A stretch of DNA of 64,000 nucleotides from Paenibacillus massiliensis 2301065 = DSM 16942 (GCF_000377505.1 NZ_KB898191.1:124001-188000), one strand, 5' to 3'; numbered from the stretch's first letter, positions 44,026 through 54,025 are shown. Program-made: numbers and translations. The notes: generated by a model not told the origin, from the sequence alone.

Positions 44026-44448
44026 TTACAGTCTTTGTATAAGTGATTGCAACTCGGACTTCACGTTGTTCTTGCCTAGTTCGGCTGACAACACCTCGTG
44101 AAATACCTTTGTTGCTCCCTCCAGCTTCTTCTCCCCAATCTCGGTGATCTGAGTATAGATCCCCCTCCGGTCATCCTCACAAACAGATCGCTGCAAAGCC
44201 CTGCAATTGTCAGCTTCCATTCTCGCTACGAGCCTCGACACAGCACTTTGGCTCAAATCCACCATCTCCTGAACGTGCTGCAATCTCATTTTTTTATCTT
44301 CAGAGCCAGAAATGAAATAAAGAACATAGAATTCCTTAAGCGATAACCCATAATGATGCTGAAGGGCATGTTCCAATTTATCATTAATATTGGAGTGGAT
44401 ATAGGACAAGGATGACCAAACATCCAGTAGCTTGTTGCTGTTTTCCAT
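44026..44448 (-). CDS. MarR-family transcriptional regulator
   Basis: 140 residues from the ATG at 44448 (GGTGAG upstream; a longer frame reaches 44484). Winged HTH: MRLQHVQEMVDLSQSAVSRLVARMEADNCRALQRSVCEDDRRGIYTQIT is split over recognition helix and wing, with the DDRR loop of the family. One cysteine (Cys near the wing, SVCEDD) could act as a redox or quinone sensor, but this is inference. namA follows on the same strand 231 bases away. Confidence 0.9.
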   Translation of the reverse strand: MENSNKLLDVWSSLSYIHSNINDKLEHALQHHYGLSLKEFYVLYFISGSEDKKMRLQHVQEMVDLSQSAVSRLVARMEADNCRALQRSVCEDDRRGIYTQITEIGEKKLEGATKVFHEVLSAELGKNNVKSELQSLIQRL

Positions 44449-44620
44449 TTCAAGCTCACCCAATCTATAGTGAAGTAATAACATCTGTCAGGAATACCTT
44501 AACCTATTCTATCAAGCTTACCCTAAGTGGTCAAAAAAGCAAGCGCAACAGCAGCCCACACATGACCAGAGAAATGAACTCGATTGCACCTAGAATCGTA
44601 ATTTCCAATCCACAGAAATT

Positions 44621-44645
44621 TAAAAAGACTCCACGAAGGGAGCCT
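44621..44645 (-). terminator. Terminator of the YesL-like gene
   Basis: Minus strand AGGCTCC-CTTCGT-GGAGTCT (one G-U pair) followed by TTTTAAATTT, 67 bases after the stop. Confidence 0.75.
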
Positions 44646-44712
44646 GCTTAATAGTTATATTGTGATCCAGCACAAAGTATTAACTAAGTGTCACTTAATT
44701 ATAAACAATTCA

Positions 44713-45471
44713 TTACTTCTCCTCGGGTTCCGACTCGATCTTCTCTTGTCCTTCCTTATCCTGCTGCAGCTTCTCCGCTTGACTCTGCATCTTCATGAAG
44801 GTGCCATAGAAGTTGAAGAAGGCTAACCAGGCCATAAGACACGGAATGAAGAATACATAGAGTACTGGGTAATGAATACCGATATAAATAAGGACTGCAC
44901 AGCCAATCAGTGTAGAGAACACACGAAATGGTCTAATTAACGTCAGCAAAATGCAATTCTTCAGAATCTGTCCAATCGTCATGTGATAGTGGGCAACCAT
45001 CGAGAAGAAGTTGAACAAGGATACAAAGAGAATAATGAGCAGAATCAGCATGATAATGCCCAGCAGCTGCAGATTCTTGAGCTGAGTCATATATATAGTG
45101 TAGTCCACATACATGATGACGATCAGCATCGTATAGAAGAGACCACCAACCAGACTCTGCTTATAATTATCTTTGTAGCCTCTAAAAAATGTCTTGAAGA
45201 CGGGAACATCGCTGTCTCCCATAACCCATTTTCTCACTACCGTGAACATTGCTGCAGTGGCTGGGAATAAAGTAAGCGGTGCCACAATTGCCATGGCATA
45301 ATTCATGACGAGGGAGTTGTCCGCCCATTGATTGCTCATCGCAATCAGCTTTAGTATAACGAAGAAAATAAAAGGCGACGAACAAAGCGCCCACAATAAA
45401 TTTGTAGCAGCAAAACGCGTTATCCACTCTGTCAGGCGGTAAATACCACCCATGGCTCCTCTGAATTCCAA
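44713..45471 (-). CDS. YesL-family (DUF624) membrane protein
   Basis: 252 residues with five or six transmembrane helices. The N-terminal YRLTEWITRFAATNLLW and the conserved PLTLFPATAAMFTVVRKW are typical of DUF624. The C-terminal 30 residues are charged and cytosolic. In other Bacilli such proteins sit in carbohydrate-uptake operons; here it is alone. Function unknown. Confidence 0.88.
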   Translation of the reverse strand: MEFRGAMGGIYRLTEWITRFAATNLLWALCSSPFIFFVILKLIAMSNQWADNSLVMNYAMAIVAPLTLFPATAAMFTVVRKWVMGDSDVPVFKTFFRGYKDNYKQSLVGGLFYTMLIVIMYVDYTIYMTQLKNLQLLGIIMLILLIILFVSLFNFFSMVAHYHMTIGQILKNCILLTLIRPFRVFSTLIGCAVLIYIGIHYPVLYVFFIPCLMAWLAFFNFYGTFMKMQSQAEKLQQDKEGQEKIESEPEEK

Positions 45472-45630
45472 ATTGTCTCCCCCTTGTCTCGTGATGCTCT
45501 TGCGTTTATTTTATATCCGCTTCAAGCCTAAACCTTCTCCCTCATCATAACCTACTATGACCCTTTTACGCCAGTTCATCGTTATAATCTTCACAATCGA
45601 GGCACGAAAGAAAATTAACTGACAGGATAA

Positions 45631-45665
45631 CAACAGCCGAAGTGATTGGCTCACTTCGGCTGTTG
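45631..45665 (-). terminator. Terminator of the RNA helicase gene
   Basis: CAACAGCCGAAGTGA pairs with TCACTTCGGCTGTTG around a five-base loop, perfect over 15 bp. On the minus strand it is followed by TTATCC, a short T tract. Confidence 0.8.
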
Positions 45666-45689
45666 AATCCCTACTTATGCAGGTGGCTA

Positions 45690-47282
45690 TTATTCAAAAG
45701 AAGAATCTTCACGTCTTGGGGCACGGCGCGTGTCAGAGCTGCTGCTCGGACGCGGTCTGCGGTCCCCGCGGTTATCACGGTTGTAGCTTCCGCCACTACC
45801 GCCGCTGCTGTTACGATTATCGCGATTGTAGCCACCACGGTTACCACCATTGCCGCCGCTACCACCACTACGTCCATCACGGCTGTTATATCCGCCACGT
45901 CCGCTACCGAAGTTGGACGGCTTGCGACCGCCAGAACGAACATCGAACTTGCGACGCTTCGCACGAATTGGATCTTCTGGAGTCAGCTCAATATTTGCGT
46001 CTCTCTTCTCGCCTGTAAGCAACTTGATCGCTGCGGAGAGCAATTGTACAGAATCATATTGCTCCAGCATTTGGATCGCCAGACCTTTGTATTCATTCAG
46101 TTCGCCTGCTTCTACTACTTCCAGCAGACGCTCTGCTGTGATGCGCTGTTTGCCCTCGATCGCTTCAGCCAAAGTAGGCAGTGGCTTACGTGGAATACGG
46201 TGTCTTGTTACACGCTCAATGAAGTGCAGATGGTCAATCTCACGTGGTGTTACGAAGGACCAAGCTGCTCCTTCTTTACCAGCACGGCCTGTACGACCAA
46301 TACGGTGCACATAGCTCTCAGGATCTTGTGGCAGGTCAAAGTTCACAACGTGTGTCACGCCGGATACGTCGAGACCACGTGCCGCTACGTCTGTAGCTAC
46401 CAGTACATCAATGCTGCCGTCACGGAATTTACGCATTACGGTATCACGTTGATTTTGGGAAAGATCACCATGAAGTCCGTCCGCAGAATATCCACGCTTT
46501 TGGAGAGCTTCAGCCAATTCGTCAACACGACGCTTCGTACGTCCGAATACGATAGCCAGTTCAGGTGATTCCATATCCAGAAGTCGGCTCAGCGCTTCGA
46601 ATTTTTGACGCTCAGGAACTTCGATGTAAGCTTGATCAATCAATGGAGCACTTACTTGCTTAGGAATTACAGAGACATGCTCTGGATTTTTAAGGAACTG
46701 CTGTGCCAGCTTTTGAATGTTAGGAGGCATGGTAGCTGAGAAAAGCATCGTCTGACGGTCTTCTGGTACTTGCTTAAGAATGGATTGGATGTCTTCCATG
46801 AAACCCATGTCCAGCATTTCATCCGCTTCATCCAATACAACGGTGTTCACGTCATCCAGCTTGATAGTCTTGCGGTTAATGTGATCGAGAAGACGGCCTG
46901 GGGTACCGATAATGATCTGAGGCTTTCTTTTCAAAGCGCGGATTTGGCGAACAATGTCCTGTCCACCGTAGATCGGCAATGTGCGCAATCCCTTGAAGCG
47001 GGACAATTTCTCAATTTCTTCTGCTACCTGAATAGCAAGCTCGCGTGTCGGAGCCATGATCAGAGCACGGATCTTCTCGTCCGTCTTGGAAATTTTGCTG
47101 ATCAGCGGAATGCCGAAGGCAGCAGTCTTTCCTGTACCTGTCTGTGCTTGGCCAATCATGTCGCTTCCAGACAATGCGATTGGAATAGATTTGGACTGAA
47201 TCGGGGTAGCCTCTTCAAATCCCAGCTCAGTAATCGCCTGGATTACCTTCGGTTCTAGATTAAACTCTGCAAATGTTGTCAA
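45690..47282 (-). CDS. cshA: DEAD-box RNA helicase, CshA-like
   Basis: 530 residues from a TTG with GAAGGAG about 11 bases upstream. All DEAD-box motifs are visible: Q motif [13 protein letters not shown], motif I AQTGTGKT, motif II DEAD, motif III SAT, and motif [12 protein letters not shown]. The C-terminal tail (about residues 430-530) is rich in Arg, Gly, Asn and Tyr (RGG/GGYNRDN repeats), an RNA-binding disordered tail. It helps mRNA decay, ribosome assembly and cold growth. A 342-bp intergenic leader region precedes it, which would suit cold regulation. Confidence 0.93.
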   Translation of the reverse strand: MTTFAEFNLEPKVIQAITELGFEEATPIQSKSIPIALSGSDMIGQAQTGTGKTAAFGIPLISKISKTDEKIRALIMAPTRELAIQVAEEIEKLSRFKGLRTLPIYGGQDIVRQIRALKRKPQIIIGTPGRLLDHINRKTIKLDDVNTVVLDEADEMLDMGFMEDIQSILKQVPEDRQTMLFSATMPPNIQKLAQQFLKNPEHVSVIPKQVSAPLIDQAYIEVPERQKFEALSRLLDMESPELAIVFGRTKRRVDELAEALQKRGYSADGLHGDLSQNQRDTVMRKFRDGSIDVLVATDVAARGLDVSGVTHVVNFDLPQDPESYVHRIGRTGRAGKEGAAWSFVTPREIDHLHFIERVTRHRIPRKPLPTLAEAIEGKQRITAERLLEVVEAGELNEYKGLAIQMLEQYDSVQLLSAAIKLLTGEKRDANIELTPEDPIRAKRRKFDVRSGGRKPSNFGSGRGGYNSRDGRSGGSGGNGGNRGGYNRDNRNSSGGSGGSYNRDNRGDRRPRPSSSSDTRRAPRREDSSFE

Positions 47283-47624
47283 ATGTATTCAAACTCCTTC
47301 GTTTATCGCGGATATGGTGGACAATCCACGGTCTTGTCTGTATTCTTAAGTAGCGTAATATTGTATAGTTTCCCCACAATCAGCGTCAGATATCAAGATG
47401 TTCATCCTCCGGATGGTTACCAACAGTTGCTAGCCAGGGATGGGATGACTTGATCGGATGAATCAAAAACTACGCTTGAAAAGCTCAAGTAACCATTTTA
47501 AATTTGAGATGTTAAAGTTAAACCCGCTTCTACTCAAGAATATCCACGCAGTATTATAGCACACAACAAATGAAAAACACCAGCAAGCAAGCTTTCGCAA
47601 ATTTCATAATGAGGTGAAAATCAG
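47283..47624. other. 342-bp divergent intergenic region (cshA/yitT)
   Basis: No coding frame. It holds the leaders of both genes. The only structure seen is a small CATCC-TCC-GGATG hairpin near 47403-47415. Confidence 0.4.
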
Positions 47625-48446
47625 TTGGTAAGGATGTTTTGGAATAGTTTAACTGTTATTTTAGGAGCTGCTGCCATTGCAAGTGGCTTTAATTTATTTT
47701 TAATCCCCCATCAATTATTAAGTGGCGGCGTATCCGGCGTATCCATGCTGATTGGATATTTCTCCAAATTCGATATCAGTATCATGTACTTTGTCCTGAA
47801 CATTCCAATTCTCATAGCCGGGTGGTTCGTGCTCGGCAAGCGATTCATTGGACAAAGCATGCTGTCCGTTGTGGCTACGACCTGGCTGCTTACGCTTATT
47901 CCACAAAAATCACTGGTAACCGAAACACTCCTGGCCTCAGTTGTCGGTGGCGTGCTGGTAGGTATTGGTGTAGGGATCTCCTTCAGAGCGGGTGGCTCCT
48001 CTGGCGGGTTCGATATTCTCGGCTCCATTGTGACACGTTATCGTGATTTCCCAGTGGGAACTGTCCTCGTTGCAATGAATGGTCTCGTCATTCTCGCAGC
48101 AGGCTATCTCAATGCAGACTGGAACATAGCCCTAATGTCGATGATTTCCATCTACGTCACGGGCAAGGTCGTGGATGTTATCCACGTGAGCCATACCAAG
48201 ATTACGCTGTTCATCATTACAGAGCGTACAGAGGAAGTCCTCGCACGCTTGCTGCTGCTTCCACGAGGGGTCAGCAAGATCAAGATTGAAGGTGCCTTCT
48301 CCCATAAGGAAAAAGATATGCTGATGACAGTAACAACCCGCTATGAATTGGCAGAACTGAAGAGCATTATTAAGGAAAGTGATCCAGCCGCTTTCGTCAA
48401 TATTGTGGAGACCGTTGGGGTAATGGGCGCATTTAACAGAAGATAA
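47625..48446 (+). CDS. YitT-family membrane protein
   Basis: 273 residues. Five transmembrane helices of the YitT fold (GAAAIASGFNLFLIPHQLLSGGVSG, GISFRAGGSSGGFDI) are followed by a C-terminal soluble DUF2179 domain (HVSHTKITLFIITE, KDMLMTVTTRYEL). The start codon is TTG at 47625 with a GAGGTG site upstream. The family is common and multi-copy in Bacilli. The transported compound, if any, is unknown. Confidence 0.9.
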   Translation: MVRMFWNSLTVILGAAAIASGFNLFLIPHQLLSGGVSGVSMLIGYFSKFDISIMYFVLNIPILIAGWFVLGKRFIGQSMLSVVATTWLLTLIPQKSLVTETLLASVVGGVLVGIGVGISFRAGGSSGGFDILGSIVTRYRDFPVGTVLVAMNGLVILAAGYLNADWNIALMSMISIYVTGKVVDVIHVSHTKITLFIITERTEEVLARLLLLPRGVSKIKIEGAFSHKEKDMLMTVTTRYELAELKSIIKESDPAAFVNIVETVGVMGAFNRR

Positions 48447-48610
48447 TTCATATGTCCGCTGCACGGGTAATTTATTTTGTGGTACACTAAGGGTGCGCGC
48501 TCCTCCCGAAGACCAGCTTTACCTGCTTTTTCACAGTGTCTTGGCTTTTCCGATTCGCCTGAATGATTCATATGAATGATTCCGAGCCAGAACAGGAAAG
48601 GGTGATTTTT

Positions 48611-48805
48611 GTGGAAATGGAAACGGTAAAACTGTCCGACATCGTGTTGAAATGGTTTCCTGAAATGCTGCCGTTTTTGAAACAGAATGAGCTCAACTCC
48701 AGAATTGTGCTAAGAGACGGTATTGGAATTCTGGAAGCCGAAGATGCGCTTGAAATTATTCAGTACAGTATTTGTGAGCATCAGAACCCCAGCTTTCTGC
48801 ATTAA
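48611..48805 (+). CDS. Small conserved hypothetical protein
   Basis: 64 residues from a GTG about six bases after GGAAAGGGTG; an in-frame ATG two codons later is an alternative. Acidic and helical (ETVKLSDIVLKWFPEMLPFL). No known motif. It ends just ahead of a terminator and follows yitT by 165 bases, so it is probably a single gene. Confidence 0.6.
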   Translation: MEMETVKLSDIVLKWFPEMLPFLKQNELNSRIVLRDGIGILEAEDALEIIQYSICEHQNPSFLH

Positions 48806-48823
48806 TGGCCTCTGATGCCCAAT

Positions 48824-48872
48824 ATGCCGCTACCAGCCAGGATCAGCTCTTGGACGGTAGCGGCATTATTTA
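48824..48872 (+). terminator. Terminator after the small gene
   Basis: ATGCCGCTACC/GGTAGCGGCAT form an 11-bp stem with a long loop, followed by TATTTATG. Confidence 0.65.
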
Positions 48873-49062
48873 TGTCCATCATGTTTGCAGCTTCCGCTGC
48901 TCGGTTAATAGACCTTTTACGATCTGTTGATGTGATTCTCGCACTGGACTAGTTAGCTGCAGTGGTTACAAACATGTTGATTTTGAACCGGGCGGCTTTA
49001 GTATAATACAGTTCAGAGATCAGGCCTCAGGTCACAGACCGCACAAAGGGAGAGACAAGTAT

Positions 49063-50241
49063 ATGAATATCTTTTTGGCCATTTTAGCCCTTGCAATGAG
49101 CATGGGCAGTACGGACAGCAGTGGAAGCACGGATACTTCATTGAAATCCACCTTACAGACTACGATGAACAGGGCTGTCATTCAAAGTCAAGGCACGGAT
49201 GCTCCTGTGGATGCATCCAATCCACCAGCCAAAGTAGATCCGCAGCCAGGAACCCCGCCAATTAAGGGCATCTACGTAACAGCATACAGCGCCGGAGGCG
49301 AACGTATGGCGAAGCTCCTGAACCTGCTGGATTCTACAGAGCTGAATGCCATGGTTATTGATATTAAGGATGACGCTGGCTACATAACTTATCCGACTAC
49401 CAATCCCAAGCTGACAGCCATGGGTAAACCCCAGCCCTTCATTAAGGATATGCCCAAGCTGATGGAACGCTTGAAGAAACATGATGTCTACCCGATTGCC
49501 CGGGTCGTGGTGTTCAAGGATACGATCCTCGCCAAGAAGAATCCCGAGCTGTCCTTCCTTAACCCGGACGGGTCCATTTGGAAGAACGGCGGTGGGGACA
49601 GCTTCGTGAATCCGTATAATAAGGAAGTTTGGGATTACAATATCGAGATCGCCAAGGAAGCTGCCAAGCTTGGTTTCAAAGAAATTCAGTTTGACTACGT
49701 ACGCTTCCCTGAAGGCTTCGAGAAGCGGGCAGACAAGCTCAAGTATACCAAGGTCGAGGATCAGTCCCGTGTAGATGCTGTAGCTGAATTCGTGCAGTAT
49801 GCCCGGCAGCAGCTTGCACCCATGGGCGTCAGAGTCTCCGTAGATATCTTTGGATATGCAGCAGCAGTTCCCGCGGCTGAGGGCATAGGACAGGATTTCA
49901 CCAAAATATCCGAGAATGTTGATGTCATCTCCCCTATGGTATATCCAAGCCATTACTCCACAGGCTGGTACGGAGCTAAGGACCCAGACAAGAAGCCATA
50001 TCAAGTAATTAAGGGTTCCATGGAGGACACGCACAAGAAGCTTGATCCTACTGGTGATCTGAAGCCGATCATACGTCCCTGGATTCAAGATTTTACAGCT
50101 AGCTGGCTTGGATCAGGACACTATACCAAGTACGGGAAACAGGAAGTCGAAGAACAGATTCGTGCCATGAAAGACATGAATGTTGATGAATATTTATTGT
50201 GGAACGCATCCAATCGTTATACAGAAGGCGTCAATTATTGA
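49063..50241 (+). CDS. Exported glycoside-hydrolase-like protein (DUF4015)
   Basis: 392 residues. N-terminal hydrophobic signal (MNIFLAILALAMSM), then a Ser/Thr/Pro-rich stretch, then a TIM-barrel-type domain from about 66. Family motifs: GIYVTAYSAGG, AMVIDIKDDAGYITY, YPIARVVVFKD, EIQFDYVRFPEG (acidic candidates for catalysis), and DVISPMVYPSHYSTGWYG. It belongs to the putative GHL13/DUF4015 hydrolases; the substrate is unknown. A terminator follows. Confidence 0.87.
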   Translation: MNIFLAILALAMSMGSTDSSGSTDTSLKSTLQTTMNRAVIQSQGTDAPVDASNPPAKVDPQPGTPPIKGIYVTAYSAGGERMAKLLNLLDSTELNAMVIDIKDDAGYITYPTTNPKLTAMGKPQPFIKDMPKLMERLKKHDVYPIARVVVFKDTILAKKNPELSFLNPDGSIWKNGGGDSFVNPYNKEVWDYNIEIAKEAAKLGFKEIQFDYVRFPEGFEKRADKLKYTKVEDQSRVDAVAEFVQYARQQLAPMGVRVSVDIFGYAAAVPAAEGIGQDFTKISENVDVISPMVYPSHYSTGWYGAKDPDKKPYQVIKGSMEDTHKKLDPTGDLKPIIRPWIQDFTASWLGSGHYTKYGKQEVEEQIRAMKDMNVDEYLLWNASNRYTEGVNY

Positions 50242-50289
50242 TCTGCAATTATCCCGAAATATTTTGATTTCATACATGCTCTACACAAG

Positions 50290-50313
50290 AAAGCTCCCTT
50301 GCGGGGCTTTTTT
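50290..50313 (+). terminator. Terminator of the DUF4015 gene
   Basis: AAAGCTCC-CTTGC-GGGGCTTT followed by TTT, with one G-U pair. Confidence 0.85.
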
Positions 50314-50396
50314 GTCGGGCTTATGCTGACACTACATTCAAATCCAAGCAATCACAAACACTACATAAAGTAAATTATTGAAAAAGAGGTTCGCAC

Positions 50397-51770
50397 ATGG
50401 AACGTACGTACACTACAATGCAAAAATGGAAGCAGTTCCTTTACATTTTAACTCCTATTCTAGTCACCCAAATCTCACTCTCGCTCATGACCTTCTTTGA
50501 CACCAATATGTCTGGACGCTTCTCTCCTGCTGATCTTGCAGGTGTCGCTGTTGGTGTCAGTCTCTGGAATCCTGTTCAGACAGGACTAAGTGGAATTCTT
50601 CTTGCTGTAACTCCGGTCGTCGCCCAGTTAATCGGCAAGCAGCGAAAGGATCGAGTGTCCTTCTATGTCATTCAGGCGTTGTGGCTTTCCATCATAATCG
50701 CCATCGCTGTATTACTGCTGGGTCTCCTTGGACTCGAGCCCATCATTCAAGCCATGAACCTGGAGGAACGCGTTGCTTATGTAGCTATCTATTACTTAGT
50801 CACGCTCGCCTTCGGGATCGTGCCTTTCTTCGGGTATACGGTTCTACGCAGCTTCATGGATGCTCTGGGACAGACACGCATAACGATGATGATCACGCTA
50901 GCTTCCCTCCCGATCAACATTGTACTGAACTACCTTCTGATCTACGGTAAGCTCGGGTTCCCGGAGCTAGGCGGGATCGGCGCGGGAGTAGCAACAGCCT
51001 TCACCTATTGGATCTGCTTCCTGCTGTCCTTTATTCTCGTACATCGTCATCGTAGCTTCGCGGAATACGGTATTTTTCGGAGCTGGCAGGGCTTCTCGTT
51101 CTCTGCATGGAAGGAGCTCCTGTCCATCGGAATGCCTATGGGCTTTGCCATATTCTTTGAGACCGCCGTATTCGCGGCTGTTACGCTCTTAATGAGTAAC
51201 TTTAGCACGACTACCATTGCAGCCCATCAGGCAGCACTGAACTTCGCTTCCACCTTGTACATGGTTCCCCTGAGCATATGTATGGCATTGACTATCCTTG
51301 TCGGCTTCGAGGCCGGGGCTGGACGAATTCAGGATGCGAAGAGCTATGGAAGGATTGGTATTGGCTCAGCTACCGCCTTCTCAATTGCTTCAGCTGTAAT
51401 CCTTCTCTTGTGGAGTGAACAGGTTGCCGGACTATATTCCAGAGATGCGGAGGTTATCGCACTTATACAGCATTTTCTGGTATACGCAATCTTCTTCCAG
51501 CTCTCGGATGCCATCGCTACCCCAACTCAGGGAGCTTTGCGTGGATTTAAGGATGTGAAGCCAGCCTTCTTCCTTACCTTCCTTTCCTTCTGGGTCATTG
51601 GTCTTCCATCTGGATATCTATTCGCCACCTTCACCAGCCTTGGTGCATTCGGTTACTGGCTGGGCTTGATTACCGGGCTTGCTGTTGGTGCAGTCACTTT
51701 GCTCCTTCGTCTTATGCTCGTTCAGCGCAGATTCGAACGTATGGACATGGTAGCCAATCAGACGGATTGA
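50397..51770 (+). CDS. MATE-family efflux transporter (NorM-type)
   Basis: 457 residues, twelve helices. Na+- or H+-driven export of cationic drugs or metabolites. The N-terminal LTPILVTQISLSLMTFFDTNMSGR and the middle GFPELGGIGAGVATAFTYW are typical of MdtK/NorM. RBS AAAGAGG. A second, distant MATE gene lies at 54154-55545; they belong to different subfamilies, so this is not a duplication. Substrate unknown. Confidence 0.92.
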   Translation: MERTYTTMQKWKQFLYILTPILVTQISLSLMTFFDTNMSGRFSPADLAGVAVGVSLWNPVQTGLSGILLAVTPVVAQLIGKQRKDRVSFYVIQALWLSIIIAIAVLLLGLLGLEPIIQAMNLEERVAYVAIYYLVTLAFGIVPFFGYTVLRSFMDALGQTRITMMITLASLPINIVLNYLLIYGKLGFPELGGIGAGVATAFTYWICFLLSFILVHRHRSFAEYGIFRSWQGFSFSAWKELLSIGMPMGFAIFFETAVFAAVTLLMSNFSTTTIAAHQAALNFASTLYMVPLSICMALTILVGFEAGAGRIQDAKSYGRIGIGSATAFSIASAVILLLWSEQVAGLYSRDAEVIALIQHFLVYAIFFQLSDAIATPTQGALRGFKDVKPAFFLTFLSFWVIGLPSGYLFATFTSLGAFGYWLGLITGLAVGAVTLLLRLMLVQRRFERMDMVANQTD

Positions 51771-51801
51771 ATATCAGGCAGGTTCAATATCATTCGTCGA
51801 C

Positions 51802-51864
51802 AAAAAAAGCTCCCCTCGCAGCAGCTGATCCTAAGTTGATCTGTTGACTGCAAAGGGAGCTTTT
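51802..51864. terminator. Bidirectional terminator between the MATE and pfkA genes
   Basis: AAAAAAGCTCCC and GGGAGCTTTT pair; a long imperfect inner stem uses CTGCT/GCAGT-like arms. T tracts on both strands. Confidence 0.85.
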
Positions 51865-51948
51865 CATTTATAGAGCGTTTATTACGGGCGAGATATCGAA
51901 GGTGCTCCTAGGGTATCTTACTGAACAAGCCAAGCATTATTTCTGAAA

Positions 51949-52920
51949 TTACTGGGACAGACGCAATGCCAGCTCGTACATGTCCATGTTAAATTCCTTC
52001 TTCGTATTAACAACCTTATCAATATCTGTCGCAACCAGTTCGCCCTTGATAATTCCACAAGCCTTGTCCGATTGTCCTTCGATCAACTGACGCACCGCGA
52101 AATCTCCAAGGCGGCTAGCAAGGTTGCGGTCAAAGGCAGTTGGCGTACCGCCACGTTGAATGTGACCCAGTACCGTAACACGTGGCTCGTAGGATGGACA
52201 GCGTTTCATAATCTCGGCAGCTACATCTTCACCCTTGCCTACGCCTTCAGCTACGACGATAATACTGTGACGCTTGCCGTGTGCAAAGTTCTGTCTCATA
52301 CGCTCGGCTACATCATTCATGTCGAATTCCACCTCAGGAACGAGAATGGTCTCCGCACCGGAAGCAAGACCTGCATGAAGGGCAATATCCCCGCAATGAC
52401 GACCCATAACCTCTACAATGGAGGAACGCTCGTGGGAGGACATCGTGTCACGGAGTTTGTTCACGGCATCCACAACGATGCTTACCGCTGTATCAAAGCC
52501 AATCGTGTAATCTGTGAAGGAAATATCGTTATCAATTGTGCCCGGAAGCCCCATCGTATTGATGCCTTGTTGGCTGAGCTTGTTCGCTCCTTGATAAGAT
52601 CCGTCACCACCGATGACTACCAATCCGTCGATACCGTGATCACGCAGGATCTGAGCACCCTTTTGCTGGCCCTCAAGTGTTCTGAACTCCAAGCATCTTG
52701 CTGATTGCAGGATAGTTCCGCCGCGCTGGATAATGTCCCCTACACTACGCAAATCCATAGGAAAAATATCATTGTTTAACAGGCCGTGGTAGCCTCTCTG
52801 AATTCCGTACACCTCAAGACCGAAATACAAACCGCTGCGAACGACTGCACGAACAGCTGCGTTCATCCCCTGTGAGTCTCCACCACTTGTCAATACTGCG
52901 ATTTTCTTAACTGCTGTCAT
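51949..52920 (-). CDS. pfkA: ATP-dependent 6-phosphofructokinase
   Basis: 323 residues. It phosphorylates fructose-6-phosphate in glycolysis. Signatures: LTSGGDSQGMN, GGDGSYQGA (ATP site), LPGTIDND with the catalytic Asp, and GHIQRGG. All features fit the bacterial allosteric ATP-PFK. AGGAGG lies eight bases before the ATG. It follows the terpene synthase gene by 22 bases on the same strand rather than being paired with pyk or accA. Confidence 0.96.
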   Translation of the reverse strand: MTAVKKIAVLTSGGDSQGMNAAVRAVVRSGLYFGLEVYGIQRGYHGLLNNDIFPMDLRSVGDIIQRGGTILQSARCLEFRTLEGQQKGAQILRDHGIDGLVVIGGDGSYQGANKLSQQGINTMGLPGTIDNDISFTDYTIGFDTAVSIVVDAVNKLRDTMSSHERSSIVEVMGRHCGDIALHAGLASGAETILVPEVEFDMNDVAERMRQNFAHGKRHSIIVVAEGVGKGEDVAAEIMKRCPSYEPRVTVLGHIQRGGTPTAFDRNLASRLGDFAVRQLIEGQSDKACGIIKGELVATDIDKVVNTKKEFNMDMYELALRLSQ

Positions 52921-52942
52921 GATTATTTCCTCCTAATAATTC

Positions 52943-54025
52943 TCATAAATGCCTTTTTCTTATCCAACGACTATTCACCAGAAAAAAGATGCGCATCAGC
53001 GGGCTTTTTTTCATCAGCCTCTGTGACGCAAGGCGTACATCCTGCTGTTCGCTCACTTTCGGGTCAGATAAATATAATGCCAGCAATCCCTCGATGATCA
53101 TCCGGTGAAAGGAGCTTGCAGGGACGGTTGCTACATCCGCCCGCGCACGATTCACAATATATGTAATCCGGTCAAGCATCGTTTCTGTATCTTCATAATA
53201 GTTGCAGAAGTTCAGATCTCCGCCAATCCGGTCTTCATTCTGATCAATTAGATAATCCAGCAATATATGCAGACCGCAGACGTGGGGAAAGTACGAATCA
53301 TGTATTGAGGCAGCGACCCGCCCAGTCAAGCTCATATCACTTGCAGCCAGGAATAGCATAAATACTCCCAAGGTAGACCCTGTGGCAGCTGCAAATTCAT
53401 TCCAAGCTAGCTCTGGTGTACGATGCTTATGCTCCTCCCACCATGTCAGGAGTGCCTCCTCCCTGAGTTCAGGGCGAATGTGCTTGTATACCTGCAAATC
53501 CGTGTATAGCTTGGCCAAATCCTGAACATACGGCTTCGCAGCATCATATGCGGGCAACTTCCGGATGCAGGCTTGGCAAGTCTGTACCAGACTGCGCAAA
53601 TATCCACCGTCTTCCTGCTCTTCACGCAGGGCATAATAATTCACAGGAGTAGCTGCAGGATCTACAGCATCCAGCATGGATTGATGAAGCAGCCTGAAAT
53701 CTGCCGGGTCCATAGAAGTGCTTCGGTCACACAAGTTATCCAGATAATCACTAATCGTCTGATACGCTACAATTAAGGATATCAGCGTCCTGTGCTCAGA
53801 CAGATTTGCTGCCGCATAAGCAGCCCCTCCATAGCAATGGAACGCTTTACCGGAAATACTGTCCAGCGCCTGTCTTCTCAATTCAAGATCCGGTATTTGG
53901 CTAGCTGACTGACGCCAATGCTCCAGCGCGCGCTTCGTCTCCGGCAGAATATATCTGTACATCCGGTTCATGAGACCAAGCGGCCCGCGTGGTGCTTGAA
54001 TTTGTCTTAGCTCAATATCACTCAA
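52943..54025 (-). CDS. ytpB: DUF2600 tetraprenyl-beta-curcumene synthase-like protein
   Basis: 360 residues from a TTG at 54025 with GGAGG seven bases upstream; the longer frame to 54106 lacks such a site. The family makes C35 sesquarterpenes from heptaprenyl diphosphate (B. subtilis YtpB). Visible family features are AFHCYGGAAYA, DYLDNLCDR (Asp-rich, metal-binding), LLDYLIDQNED (second Asp-rich segment) and NFCNYYED. Basic C terminus. The cyclase gene that often follows in the pathway is absent; pfkA follows instead. Confidence 0.92.
   Translation of the reverse strand: MSDIELRQIQAPRGPLGLMNRMYRYILPETKRALEHWRQSASQIPDLELRRQALDSISGKAFHCYGGAAYAAANLSEHRTLISLIVAYQTISDYLDNLCDRSTSMDPADFRLLHQSMLDAVDPAATPVNYYALREEQEDGGYLRSLVQTCQACIRKLPAYDAAKPYVQDLAKLYTDLQVYKHIRPELREEALLTWWEEHKHRTPELAWNEFAAATGSTLGVFMLFLAASDMSLTGRVAASIHDSYFPHVCGLHILLDYLIDQNEDRIGGDLNFCNYYEDTETMLDRITYIVNRARADVATVPASSFHRMIIEGLLALYLSDPKVSEQQDVRLASQRLMKKSPLMRIFFLVNSRWIRKRHL

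Noticed and set aside
45642..46568. Long plus-strand open frame opposite the helicase gene
   Set aside because: It is antisense to a full DEAD-box gene, with low-complexity Thr/Ala sequence produced by the RGG-coding repeats.
49153..50088. Minus-strand open frame inside the DUF4015 gene
   Set aside because: Antisense shadow of an intact gene with a clear domain pattern.
52072..52704. Plus-strand open frame inside pfkA
   Set aside because: Wholly antisense to an intact pfkA; no ribosome site or family.
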